NCBI GenBank assembly: GCA_965223585.1
Contig: CBDCWW010000018.1
Span: 62,001-126,000, forward strand
Reading direction: 5' to 3'
Source of the DNA: CBDCVN01 sp965223585
GTDB lineage: Bacteria; Deinococcota; Deinococci; Deinococcales; Trueperaceae
DNA: 64,000 nt
Shown here: positions 1 through 7,579 of the stretch, in pieces
Layout: each line of letters starts with the position of its first letter
Numbering within the stretch: the stretch's first letter is position 1
Program-made: the position numbers and the translations under genes
Notes under the pieces: model-generated
The model's database searches: none
What the model was told of the DNA's origin: nothing
Seen by the model: only the letters and a program-made list of their open reading frames with translations

Positions 1-3
1 GCA

Positions 4-249
4 TCAACTTTTGAGTATAGTTTCCAACAAAGACGAGCAGTAAAAAATAACTTTAGCAAGTACTATTGGTAGAAGTAGGAACTGTGAAAGAAATTTTAAT
101 TCTGTACTTGTAAGTTCAAGCGAGTCAGAAAACGTGTAAATCAAACCAGCAACCATGAAATATATACAGAGGGTAAAAAGCAATGCCTTTTGCCTTTTGG
201 CAACCGTTAAGACTTTTTCAAGATCTTCAGTTTTAGGTATTATGTTCAT
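4..249 (-). CDS. small two-helix membrane protein, cassette A
   Basis: Encodes 81 residues of no family I recognise. A charged N-terminus (about residues 1-22) is followed by two hydrophobic segments (about 23-42 and 54-73) typical of a small integral membrane protein. The start is supported by AAGGA about 9 nt upstream. The ATG overlaps the stop codon of an upstream 20-codon reading frame (ATGA), so the two are probably translationally coupled. It appears to be the last gene of the unit that starts at the 11-bp-repeat promoter near 751-794, by analogy with cassettes B and C. Function unknown. Confidence 0.6.
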   Translation of the reverse strand: MNIIPKTEDLEKVLTVAKRQKALLFTLCIYFMVAGLIYTFSDSLELTSTELKFLSQFLLLPIVLAKVIFYCSSLLETILKS

Positions 250-308
250 GAGAGTTGTTCCTTATTAATCAATCTATTTCCTAGTAGGGTTTTAACGATA
301 TTTTTCAT
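246..308 (-). CDS. 20-aa peptide reading frame coupled to the 81-aa membrane protein
   Basis: A 20-codon frame (begins MKNIVKTLLG) with a good ribosome-binding site, AAAGGA, about 8 nt before ATG. Its stop overlaps the next start in an ATGA junction. The leader (gaaaggaataaaacaATG) nearly matches the leader of the cassette C lipoprotein gene at 13372, which suggests both descend from one operon start. It may be a real peptide or a decayed signal sequence of a lost gene that now serves as a coupling leader. No homologue is known to me. Confidence 0.4.
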   Translation of the reverse strand: MKNIVKTLLGNRLINKEQLS

Positions 309-451
309 TGTTTTATTCCTTTCTGTATTTATTTTAAAAACTTAATGATTTTGAAGAGTACTTATAAACCGATAGATAACCAAAGTATTATGGTTATAAT
401 TCAAGACTTGTTTATTCCTTAAATTTAAATTTCCAAAGTGTTGGCTAATTA

Positions 452-493
452 TTAAAGCCAGATTAGTCCAAGTACAATTATTTTTAATATCAT
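452..493 (-). CDS. 13-aa hydrophobic mini-ORF with strong Shine-Dalgarno
   Basis: Reads MILKIIVLGLIWL and is preceded by AAGGAG with about 6 nt spacing, one of the best ribosome-binding sites in this stretch. It lies in the presumed transcript from the cassette A promoter. It could be a membrane-inserting micropeptide, an exported signalling peptide, or the stub of a degraded gene. Only the reading frame and the ribosome-binding site support it. Confidence 0.3.
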   Translation of the reverse strand: MILKIIVLGLIWL

Positions 494-706
494 TGGTTTA
501 CTCCTTTCTTGAGGGAAATATAAAGATCTTTGTTATCTCTCTTTCAGTAATTAATTTGTAGACTCAATCTTTCCTAAACTAGTACTTGTTAGTGTGTCCT
601 ATACTAAAAAAGCTAACTTTGATAACTTTCATCTTTGCGAAAAAACCTGAGGGGAGACCATATTAAGATTGGATACATAAAAATGCTTATTTCCTTCCTG
701 TAGTTT

Positions 707-794
707 GAAATAGCGTTTGCTATTTCTTAGAAATAAGAATAAGAAGTAACCGCTAAGCTATCGCCAAGTTATTGTTAAGTTATCGCCAAGTTTT
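707..794 (-). promoter_or_regulatory. SARP-like promoter A: four 11-bp direct repeats, -10 box and 5' hairpin
   Basis: Four head-to-tail 11-bp units run from 751 to 794 (plus strand CGCTAAGCTAT, CGCCAAGTTAT, TGTTAAGTTAT, CGCCAAGTTTT). Reading the minus strand, the last unit ends 9 nt before a -10-like TATTCT (741-736). Nine nt further on is a perfect 8-bp hairpin (GAAATAGC/GCTATTTC, 707-726) that would sit at the very 5' end of the mRNA. The same layout and spacings recur at 7235-7322 and 13400-13487. Direct repeats with an 11-bp period just upstream of -10 are the classical operator type of SARP/AfsR proteins, and SARP-family genes adjoin all three sites. The binding assignment is inference. 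Confidence 0.65.
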
Positions 795-810
795 AGTTTT
801 TATTTAAACT

Positions 811-2502
811 CAATACCTATGACATTCTCAATCACAAAACAGAAGCGCTTTATGGAAAGTTAAACTTATTTGAAAACTGAGGTATTAGGAGCCCAGTTCT
901 ATAAAAAGGCAACTCCAAAACAATTCACTTTGCTATTTATGAATCATGAATAGCTCCCAAATTGGGAACATTGTTCAGGAGTTGTCGAATTAAAATAGGA
1001 TCAAGGTTTCTGGGAAATAGTTTTAATATTTCAAGTACGTACCTGAACGACCTAAAGTGTGCTTTAAGATCCAAAACACTCCAATTAGGATGCTGAGACC
1101 TTAGTTTTTTTAACAGCACTTTTGAGAATAGCACCATAAACATTGCTAGGTTTGCTGCATTGTTTATCTGCTGTTCCTTTATGTTCATAAAATCTTCTAA
1201 TCCCCAATATTGCTTAGCGTCTCTGAAGGTAAATTCTATTTGGAAACGTAAACTGTAGTAGTCTATTAATTTTTCGTATGATATGTTCAGATCACTGCTG
1301 AATAAGATTACATGCTTACTTTCTCCTGTTACTATACTGGTTTTAACTATTACTACTACATTCAAAGACTGTCCAAATTCCTTGTGTAACATTGTCATTT
1401 GATAGATATCTGTACGAATCTTCTTTTTTAGATCTACTGTGCTACTCTCAAGATATTCCTTAGGTATCTTCTTGTAATCTATCTTTTCTCCATATTTGCG
1501 TTTCCTTCCTCGTTTATTTTGCTTCCCTTCATAGAGAAAGTACAATGCTGAGTCAACTCTTAATTTGCTAATTAAGAACAGTCCACACATTCTTGCCATT
1601 TGTAAGCTGTTGTTATCGCCAAAGGCCCCATCTAGTAATAAATACTGAATACCCATTCTTAGTAAGAATATGTTCAGAACTAGCATTATCATCGTTTTTA
1701 TAAATACTAGATGTACTGGTAGTTTCACATTGACTTTGTCTTTATTTTTGCTACCTTTTGGACGTCCTGCCTTCTTTTTATTTTTCTGCTTTTGTTGTTT
1801 ATGATTATTGCTTTTGCTCTTTTTTGCCTTACCCTTACTGTTATCTTGTGATTTATCTTGTGTTTCTCTTTTAGCTTCTTCCTGCCCCGTATTGTTCTTG
1901 TCTTGAGACTCCTTTTGCTCTGGTTCATTGCCTTCTTCTTGATCAGTACGTACAATTTGCTTATTAAGTATTGGGTAAGCAGTGCGGTCTTTAACACTAA
2001 CCAGTGATAAACTAAAGAAGCAAATACTCCTCACTACACGATTAAAAAGAGAACTGAAGAATCTATCAATTCCAAAAGTCTCTTTACCTGATTTAGTAAT
2101 TACTACTTCATCACCTGCTAGTAAGTAGGTATCATCAGGGTCATAAACATGGTTACGAAATAAGTACCAGTTGAGGTATAGCCAGCAAATATTGGTGCTA
2201 AAGAAACGTTGTACCGTACGATAACTACCACTAAGACCAAAAGTCCATCGAGAGATACCAAGCATCGTGACACGACCAGTCATAGATAGCATTGCTAAAA
2301 CAATTGTTGTTAGCTGATTTAGGGTTGTTTTATCAAGAGCTGGGCTAAGGCATTGTAAAATATATTGTATTTCTTGCATGGGTACTATACTTTATGTATG
2401 GTGCCCTCGTTTCAACTATTTAGCAATTGTGTCGTACTGAATCAGTTTTTTGAAATGTGTTAGCGTGAGTTGGTAATATGACTCACTTTGGCGTGGGTAT
2501 TA
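811..2502 (-). mobile_element. IS4-superfamily insertion sequence in the cassette A spacer
   Basis: Boundaries come from comparison with cassettes B and C, where the repeat promoter and the downstream inverted repeat lie about 32-36 nt apart. Here they are separated by ~1.7 kb. Removing 811-2502 with one copy of the flanking AAACT (806-810 and 2503-2507) restores a 37-nt spacer with matching sequence. The termini form an imperfect inverted repeat (AATACC.. at 812, matching the reverse complement at 2501 over about 16 of 25 positions). One transposase gene fills the element. A subterminal hairpin (GTGAGT/ACTCAC, 2465-2486) marks the right end and reappears at 27172-27193. Confidence 0.7.
937..2379 (-). 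CDS. IS4-superfamily DDE transposase
   Basis: A 480-residue transposase. The C-terminal YSLRFQIEFTFRDAKQYWG stretch (about residues 385-405) is the Y-R-E-K signature of IS4-type DDE enzymes and supplies the catalytic Glu. The earlier Asp residues are likely in LLAGDEV (about 88) and LLDGAFGD (about 250). Between them, residues ~145-215 are a strongly charged, Gln/Lys/Glu-rich low-complexity insert, odd for the family and probably a disordered linker in the insertion domain. No Shine-Dalgarno precedes ATG; TATAGT lies 4 nt upstream, so the mRNA may be leaderless. It resembles the ISH3/IS701-like branch, but I would not fix the subgroup by eye. Confidence 0.8.
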   Translation of the reverse strand: MQEIQYILQCLSPALDKTTLNQLTTIVLAMLSMTGRVTMLGISRWTFGLSGSYRTVQRFFSTNICWLYLNWYLFRNHVYDPDDTYLLAGDEVVITKSGKETFGIDRFFSSLFNRVVRSICFFSLSLVSVKDRTAYPILNKQIVRTDQEEGNEPEQKESQDKNNTGQEEAKRETQDKSQDNSKGKAKKSKSNNHKQQKQKNKKKAGRPKGSKNKDKVNVKLPVHLVFIKTMIMLVLNIFLLRMGIQYLLLDGAFGDNNSLQMARMCGLFLISKLRVDSALYFLYEGKQNKRGRKRKYGEKIDYKKIPKEYLESSTVDLKKKIRTDIYQMTMLHKEFGQSLNVVVIVKTSIVTGESKHVILFSSDLNISYEKLIDYYSLRFQIEFTFRDAKQYWGLEDFMNIKEQQINNAANLAMFMVLFSKVLLKKLRSQHPNWSVLDLKAHFRSFRYVLEILKLFPRNLDPILIRQLLNNVPNLGAIHDS

Positions 2503-2528
2503 AAACTAGGACAATATAAAAAACAATC

Positions 2529-2550
2529 AACGCTGTTTTAAAACAGTGTT
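2529..2550. repeat. conserved inverted repeat, cassette A
   Basis: AACGCTG-TTTTAAAA-CAGTGTT forms a near-perfect palindrome downstream of regulator A. Equivalent inverted repeats lie at 7359-7382 and 13520-13550, each 32-37 nt from the 11-bp-repeat promoter once the IS is removed. It could be a second operator or the terminator of the regulator mRNA. There is no T-tract after the stem on the minus strand, so an operator or another structured role is as likely. Confidence 0.45.
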
Positions 2551-2687
2551 AATCATTAATTGGATTTTTGTATTGTGTGGAAGGAAAAAGTGATTAATGC
2601 TTTGTTAAATTAATCTGGCATCCAGTCCCTCCAAAATTAATCCACTTTTAGGGTTTTATTTTGGTTAAGAGTTAATACAAGGAGCTA

Positions 2688-5600
2688 TTAGACCATTTCA
2701 GTTAGTATTTCTCTGGCTTCTACATACTCAGGAATGATGTCAAAGTCTATTATAGGAGTGATACGCTCTAATAGTTCTGTAAGCAAGGAATTCACCTCTT
2801 CTTTTTTACTGTTTGCTAGCCAGTACTTTGCTAATGATAAGGCTGCTTGTAGCTCAATCATAGGAATATCTTGTTCTTTAGCTATTGTTACAGCTTGTTT
2901 GAAGTACTTTTCTATCTCAGCCTTTTCTGCTCCTAGTTTTTGTAAGCATTTACCTTTTAGACAATTAAGTTGAGACATGTAAAAAATTTCGTCTTTTGTC
3001 TTACTATAAATAAGCGCTTCCTCCAATATGCTTAGAGCTTCATCATATCTACCCATTAACCCTAAACCTTCAGCCAACATAGCTAGTGAACATGGACCTC
3101 GAATTAGTCCTCCGGCCATTCTAGTAATAGCTATACCTTGCTGCATTTCAGCAATCCCCTGCTCGAGTTGTCCTAATTTTGCAATAGTCCACCCATGAGA
3201 GATAAGTCCCCATGCCTTCCAAAAGGCATAGCCATATTCATCCGCTATCTTTAGAAGTTCCTCTGTGATAAGTTTTAAGCGAGTAAAATCATTCAAACAC
3301 TGATAGATAGTAGAATAGGTAGCTAGAAAAAATGCTCTACTTGCTGCATGGCTAAAATTAGGTAATGGCTCTTTAGTAATTAGTGTCTTAGCCTCCTTTA
3401 GTTTGCCCTTAAAAAAAAGTACCCAAGCCAAAGTTGGCATTAGTGTTACACGCTGATCATGGGTGTAATGACGAATCATATTTTCATGACTAGTTTGATC
3501 AAAATTATTGTAACTAAGAAATGAACGCCCTATCTCTATGGCCTTATCATAATGACCAACAAAGAAATAACCCATCATCAACATAGAGTCTGCTGCAGCT
3601 AGATGTGCTAAATCTTCTTGTTTTTCAGCTATGGCCCTAAATTCTTTTACCCACTCTAAACAAGTTTTCAATGACAGAGTACTAACGTTAGCTGCATAAT
3701 AAGCTAAACCTGCATAAGTGATCATTAATTGAGAATCTGTTCCTCCAATTTGACGACATAACTCTAAAGCACGCTCGAAAGAGATTCGCACCCCTTCAGA
3801 CTGAAGACCTTCAACAGGCAATAGTGCCATGCCTAAACCGGCTTGAAAGGCCAATTCAGTAGATAAAAACTCTGATGTAATGGTTAGTTGGCTCATTAAA
3901 GCTAAACCACGCTCATAATGGCTTATAGCTTCTTTGTTTGAACCTAATATCTGCGCTTGTTGTCCAGATATTAACAAGTACTCAAAAGTTTTCTCTAGGT
4001 TGCCTGCTTGCTCAAAATGCCATGCTAGCTGTGGTGCAATCTTTTTGACTTCTTCACCATACATTGTTTCTAGTGCTAGAGCAATATCTTCATGTAAATA
4101 AGTGCGTTCTGTCTCAGCTAAGTTGCTATAAACATATTGCTGAAAAAGATTATGCCTAAAACGATAATGAGATAGTCTTTGTTGACCAAGACGCTCCATT
4201 CGCTCTGACTGCACTAGTTGATGTCTTTTTTCTATCTCATTACTAAGAGCACGAATAACATCTCGCTCACTCTGCCTTTGCACTTGTGCTACTGCTTCGC
4301 CTATAAATGCCTCTCCTTGGACACTTGCTATGCTAAGTAGTTCACGTTGCTCATTAGGTAATCTACCAACCCTTACCTCTATGACTCCCTCTATTTTAGC
4401 TGGTAACTTCTGCCAATCTATATTGTCTCTAGCAAACCACTTTCCATCTTGCTGGTAGAGATCCCCTCTATCCTTTAGAGTGTTCAGCAACTCTGTAGTA
4501 AATAATGCGTGTCCTCGAGTGTGCTTAAAGAGGGTTTCTCGAAAATCATCACCTAGCTTGTTAGGTTTGTTGTCAAGGTAAGCATTGACAAACTCACGCT
4601 CTGCCTCTTCCTTTTGTTCTTCTAAATTTATAGATACATTGCCATAAAGACGTTGTAATTCTCTACTGGTTTCTTGTATAGGATGTGCTTCGTTTGCTAG
4701 CACATCAGTTGGTCTGTAGCTGCCTATCAGTAAGATGGGATTTTCTGCTATATATTTACTCAAGTGATTAAAAAGTGCTGCTGAAGAAGCATCTACCCAG
4801 TGTAAGTCTTCTAGAATTAGTAGTATTGGCCTTACTTTTGCAATTGCTTGTAAGGCACTGGTGTATAGAGAAATAATTCTTACTTGCTCTAATGTTCCTA
4901 AGAGTTTTTCACTAGCTAGCTGAGAAACTTCTTCAAACCAAGGCTCTTGTTCTAATCCTGCTAAAATTAACCTTTCTATTAGAGGCACCCCTGTCAAAAA
5001 ACTACTAATTAAATCAGGTGCATGTTTTGCCACTTGTGGAATGGTTTGCTTCATAGCTTGCCATAAGCGCTTTGCATGTGCTGTACTAATTAACCCTCCT
5101 CTCCATCTAGCTTCAACGTCTCCTAAGAGCAATAGTAAAATGTGCCTAAAGGGTAAATAAGGATCACCTACTCCCGCTTGTTGATTACAGTAGCCTGTTA
5201 ACACTAGTAGTTCTGGATTGGCCTCTAGTGCATCATTGGCAAACTTCTGTAATAAGTGTGACTTCCCTTGCCCTGCACTACCTAGCACTAGCCTTACTCG
5301 CCCCTGACCTTTACAGGCATTCCCTAGTGCCTCTTGTAATTGGCCTAATTCCTTTTTGCGTCCTACAAATAGTGTTTGTTTTACTGTCTCTTTTTCCTCA
5401 GTTAGAAAAGCTGGGGGAGTAAGGTCTTTTGGTAAGTTGGATATTTTTGTGCTACTAGTCAATTCACCCTGTGGACTTTTATCTTGCTGAAGTTGTCCTG
5501 AGCGGATTTGCTTTATTAAATCTTCTATTTCTTCGCTTGGTTCAGCATCTAAAGCTTCTGCTAATAATTGCTTACACTTTTCGTATTGTTGCAAGGCTGC

Positions 5601-6227
5601 ATTACGGTTTCCTTGTATACCATGAATATAAATAAGTTGATAATGTGACTCTTCTCGCCATTTATTTAGGTCTAGCATTTGTTGTCCGTAGTTCAAGGCA
5701 CTAGCAAAGTCTTTATTCTTAACATTACTTTCAATAAGTTTATTGAAAGCTTGAAAAGCTAGTTGTTGGGAGTGCTCTTGTTGAGTTAAGCGCCAATCGT
5801 CAAATTCTAGAGAGTCTTTAAGCTCAACATCTGCTAGAAAATCCCCTCTATAAAGAGCAATAGCTGCTTGTAGCCTTTTAAAATCAATAGGTTTAATGCT
5901 TAAGGACTCTTGTAACTCTAGAGCATCTACTGAAATAGGTTTTCCCCAGTCAAGACTTACTTCTTGCCTTGTAACTTCTAAAAATTCTCCTAAAAGCTTT
6001 TTTAGCTCTGATAGTGCTGTACGCAGGCTACGGCGGGCAGATTCGTCAGAGACGTCACTCCAAAACAACAGAATCAACTTAGAGCGTTGCACCGTTTGTT
6101 GTTGCATAGTTATGTAGGCTAATAGGGCTAGAAGTTTTTTGGGTACTTTTAAAGGAGCGTCATTTCCAAGGCTTACTTTGGGGTTTCCCAGTAAGTTTAT
6201 TTGCAATACAGGCTTATCCTTTTCCAT
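2688..6227 (-). CDS. SARP/AfsR-type regulator A (winged helix-BTAD-AAA-TPR)
   Basis: A 1179-residue cytoplasmic signal-responsive activator. Residues ~5-95 form an OmpR-like winged helix (LLGNPKVSLGN start, RRSLRTALSELKK recognition region). Residues ~100-245 are the bacterial transcriptional activation domain. After a linker, an AAA module (~280-470) carries Walker A GSAGQGKS and Walker B ILLILEDLHWVD. The rest (~730-1170) is a TPR superhelix expected to sense ligand or partner. This is the AfsR/GutR-like layout; ATP-driven oligomerisation normally gates DNA binding. It is the intact paralogue of cassette A, reading toward the 11-bp-repeat promoter at 751-794. Its ATG lies 6 nt after an extended -10 (TGCTAGAAT). 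Confidence 0.85.
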   Translation of the reverse strand: MEKDKPVLQINLLGNPKVSLGNDAPLKVPKKLLALLAYITMQQQTVQRSKLILLFWSDVSDESARRSLRTALSELKKLLGEFLEVTRQEVSLDWGKPISVDALELQESLSIKPIDFKRLQAAIALYRGDFLADVELKDSLEFDDWRLTQQEHSQQLAFQAFNKLIESNVKNKDFASALNYGQQMLDLNKWREESHYQLIYIHGIQGNRNAALQQYEKCKQLLAEALDAEPSEEIEDLIKQIRSGQLQQDKSPQGELTSSTKISNLPKDLTPPAFLTEEKETVKQTLFVGRKKELGQLQEALGNACKGQGRVRLVLGSAGQGKSHLLQKFANDALEANPELLVLTGYCNQQAGVGDPYLPFRHILLLLLGDVEARWRGGLISTAHAKRLWQAMKQTIPQVAKHAPDLISSFLTGVPLIERLILAGLEQEPWFEEVSQLASEKLLGTLEQVRIISLYTSALQAIAKVRPILLILEDLHWVDASSAALFNHLSKYIAENPILLIGSYRPTDVLANEAHPIQETSRELQRLYGNVSINLEEQKEEAEREFVNAYLDNKPNKLGDDFRETLFKHTRGHALFTTELLNTLKDRGDLYQQDGKWFARDNIDWQKLPAKIEGVIEVRVGRLPNEQRELLSIASVQGEAFIGEAVAQVQRQSERDVIRALSNEIEKRHQLVQSERMERLGQQRLSHYRFRHNLFQQYVYSNLAETERTYLHEDIALALETMYGEEVKKIAPQLAWHFEQAGNLEKTFEYLLISGQQAQILGSNKEAISHYERGLALMSQLTITSEFLSTELAFQAGLGMALLPVEGLQSEGVRISFERALELCRQIGGTDSQLMITYAGLAYYAANVSTLSLKTCLEWVKEFRAIAEKQEDLAHLAAADSMLMMGYFFVGHYDKAIEIGRSFLSYNNFDQTSHENMIRHYTHDQRVTLMPTLAWVLFFKGKLKEAKTLITKEPLPNFSHAASRAFFLATYSTIYQCLNDFTRLKLITEELLKIADEYGYAFWKAWGLISHGWTIAKLGQLEQGIAEMQQGIAITRMAGGLIRGPCSLAMLAEGLGLMGRYDEALSILEEALIYSKTKDEIFYMSQLNCLKGKCLQKLGAEKAEIEKYFKQAVTIAKEQDIPMIELQAALSLAKYWLANSKKEEVNSLLTELLERITPIIDFDIIPEYVEAREILTEMV

Positions 6228-6242
6228 ACTCCAATTCTAGCA
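6228..6242 (-). promoter_or_regulatory. extended -10 promoter, probably leaderless, regulator A
   Basis: On the minus strand TGC-TAGAAT is followed by 6 nt and the ATG of the regulator. The same TGCTAGAATTG block precedes regulators B and C. The apparent GGAG between -10 and ATG is only 1 nt from the start codon and becomes AAA in regulator C, whereas TAGAAT is invariant. Transcription should therefore begin at or next to the ATG, giving a leaderless mRNA. Confidence 0.55.
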
Positions 6243-6396
6243 GATTTACACTTTTTATAATATGCCCCCTTTCAAAATGGAAAAGGTTATTTGATAACCT
6301 TAAAGGTTATGCCAAAACTTTATACTATTACAACGCAACATTACTCAGAAATACCTTTCACTGATTCCCAAATTCTATTTGGAATCCATACTTGAG

Positions 6397-6460
6397 ACGC
6401 TCTGCGTCATGTAAAACAACGCAGAGCGTTTTGTGTATGCATTTCGAAGCAGAGCTTCGG
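6397..6460. repeat. two adjacent hairpins between cassettes A and B
   Basis: ACGCTCTGCGT (6397-6407) pairs with ACGCAGAGCGT (6419-6429), which is followed by TTTTG on the plus strand. A second stem CGAAGC/GCTTCG lies near 6445-6459. They sit between the end of the cassette B peptide operon and the start of regulator A. The T-run is on the plus strand, where no gene reads in, so neither is convincing as a terminator for the minus-strand genes. They may be a small interspersed repeat. Confidence 0.4.
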
Positions 6461-6542
6461 AACGAGTGTAAGGCCTTCGTCAAAATGTGTTGCTGGATCA
6501 AACTGTTCGGGTGTATGGCCATAGTAATAGTCCTAAGAAAAT

Positions 6543-6770
6543 TTATTTCTTCAGGGCTTGTTTTCCAATAGTGCTGAAATCTAGACCTTGACTTTGAGAA
6601 TCACTATCGTTAAGCGTAATGCCATTCCAACGGAGACCGTTAAGTGTAATACCATTCCAACGGAGACCGTTAAGCGTAATGCCATTTGTAGTCATATGTG
6701 CAAAACCAAAACTAGAGATCGCTATTAAAACTATAAGTATTACAGCAAGACCAAAAATTTTAACTTTCAT
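6543..6770 (-). CDS. small secreted protein with NGITLNGLRW repeats, cassette B
   Basis: A 75-residue protein with an N-terminal signal segment (about residues 1-24, KVKIFGLAVILIVLIAISSF). It continues with two and a half copies of a 10-residue repeat NGITLNGLRW (about 27-54) and a short polar tail ending KQALKK. The ribosome-binding site AAGGAG is 6 nt before ATG. It is the second gene after promoter B, 86 nt downstream of the CxxC-repeat peptide gene, and its DNA repeats are near-identical. Short Asn/Leu-rich repeats after a signal peptide suggest a surface or extracellular repeat protein or a peptide precursor. The function is unknown. Confidence 0.65.
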   Translation of the reverse strand: MKVKIFGLAVILIVLIAISSFGFAHMTTNGITLNGLRWNGITLNGLRWNGITLNDSDSQSQGLDFSTIGKQALKK

Positions 6771-6856
6771 TTAAACTCCTTAAATAAATCATTTTAGACA
6801 GGCAACTTTACAAAACCATTGGGACTACTACGCCAATTCAGAGCTTTCATATATCC

Positions 6857-7168
6857 TTAATCATCATTTTCAAGCAATAGATCACCTACTGTACAGGTAG
6901 AACACGTTCCATCTTCCGATTCATCATAATCAAGCCCTAGGTAATCTACTGTACAGGCAGCACACGTTCCATCTTCCGATTCATCATCATCAAGCACTAG
7001 GTAATCTACTGAGCAGGCAGCACACGTTCCATCTTCAGTGCGTTCAGGATCAGTTGTTACTTTTTGGCCCTGACTTAATTGAATGCTAAATGCCACTATT
7101 AAGATAAAAGCAGTAATACTAAACTTGACAAAAAAACCTTCCAATATCTTAGACTTATGGATATTCAT
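6857..7168 (-). CDS. secreted acidic protein with three CxxC repeats, cassette B
   Basis: A 103-residue protein. A hydrophobic signal segment (about 14-33) is followed by three tandem 20-residue repeats (about 44-103) on the pattern SEDGTCAACTVDYLxLDxDE, each with one C-x-x-C pair and about six acidic residues. It has AAGGAG 8 nt before ATG and is the first gene after the 11-bp-repeat promoter B. Conserved CxxC pairs in acidic repeats suggest disulfide-bonded modules, metal binding, or repeated core peptides of a modified product. No processing enzyme is encoded nearby. I know no named family for it. Confidence 0.65.
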   Translation of the reverse strand: MNIHKSKILEGFFVKFSITAFILIVAFSIQLSQGQKVTTDPERTEDGTCAACSVDYLVLDDDESEDGTCAACTVDYLGLDYDESEDGTCSTCTVGDLLLENDD

Positions 7169-7234
7169 TATTCTTCTCCTTAGAAGTTAATTAAGGGTTT
7201 TGCTCTAGTTATTTGTCTCTCGCAAAACCTGCTT

Positions 7235-7322
7235 GAAATAGCGACTGCTATTTCTTAGAAATAAGCATAAGAAGTAAACGCCAATTGAACGCCAAGTGAT
7301 CGTTAAGTGATTATCAATTTTT
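7235..7322 (-). promoter_or_regulatory. SARP-like promoter B: 11-bp direct repeats, -10 box and 5' hairpin
   Basis: Units CGCCAATTGAA (7279), CGCCAAGTGAT (7290), CGTTAAGTGAT (7301) and a degenerate fourth (7312-7322) follow each other without gaps. On the minus strand the repeats end 9 nt before TATGCT (7269-7264), and the 8-bp hairpin GAAATAGC/GCTATTTC (7235-7254) follows 9 nt later. The target is the two-gene secreted-peptide operon starting at 7168. Spacings match promoters A and C exactly. Confidence 0.7.
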
Positions 7323-7358
7323 GGTTTTTATCTAAATTAGGACAGTATAAAAAACAAT

Positions 7359-7382
7359 CAGCACTATTAAAAAACAGTGCTG
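7359..7382. repeat. conserved inverted repeat, cassette B
   Basis: CAGCACT...AGTGCTG around an A-rich loop, 36 nt from promoter B and about 200 nt after the end of regulator B. It is the counterpart of the palindromes at 2529-2550 and 13520-13550. Confidence 0.45.
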
Positions 7383-7579
7383 GTAATATTCCTTATATTT
7401 TTTGGGGCTGTTGGTAGTCCTGTACATGTAAGGATGAGATAATAACTCTAACAGAGTTCGGATTCAAAATATCCTTACTTCTTCAGGACTACCTGATTTG
7501 TAAAATTTAGCCTAAAAAACAGGTTATCAAAGGTTAGCTAGTTTTTGGTATGGTAGTTGAAACCTAATACAAGTAACTA

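Noticed and set aside
751..794. 11-bp direct repeats as replication iterons
   Set aside because: The three sites have a -10 box at fixed distance and lie before genes; no replication initiator, DnaA box or AT-rich unwinding region accompanies them.
1725..1997. Lys/Arg-rich 90-aa frame inside the IS4-like transposase
   Set aside because: A different-frame image of the charged low-complexity insert of the transposase.
889..2408. Inner inverted repeat GAGCCC../..CCCTC as the IS ends
   Set aside because: The match is poor, and comparison with cassettes B and C places the ends at 811 and 2502.
6397..6433. Hairpin with T-run as an intrinsic terminator
   Set aside because: The T-run follows on the plus strand, where no gene precedes it; on the minus strand no T-run follows.
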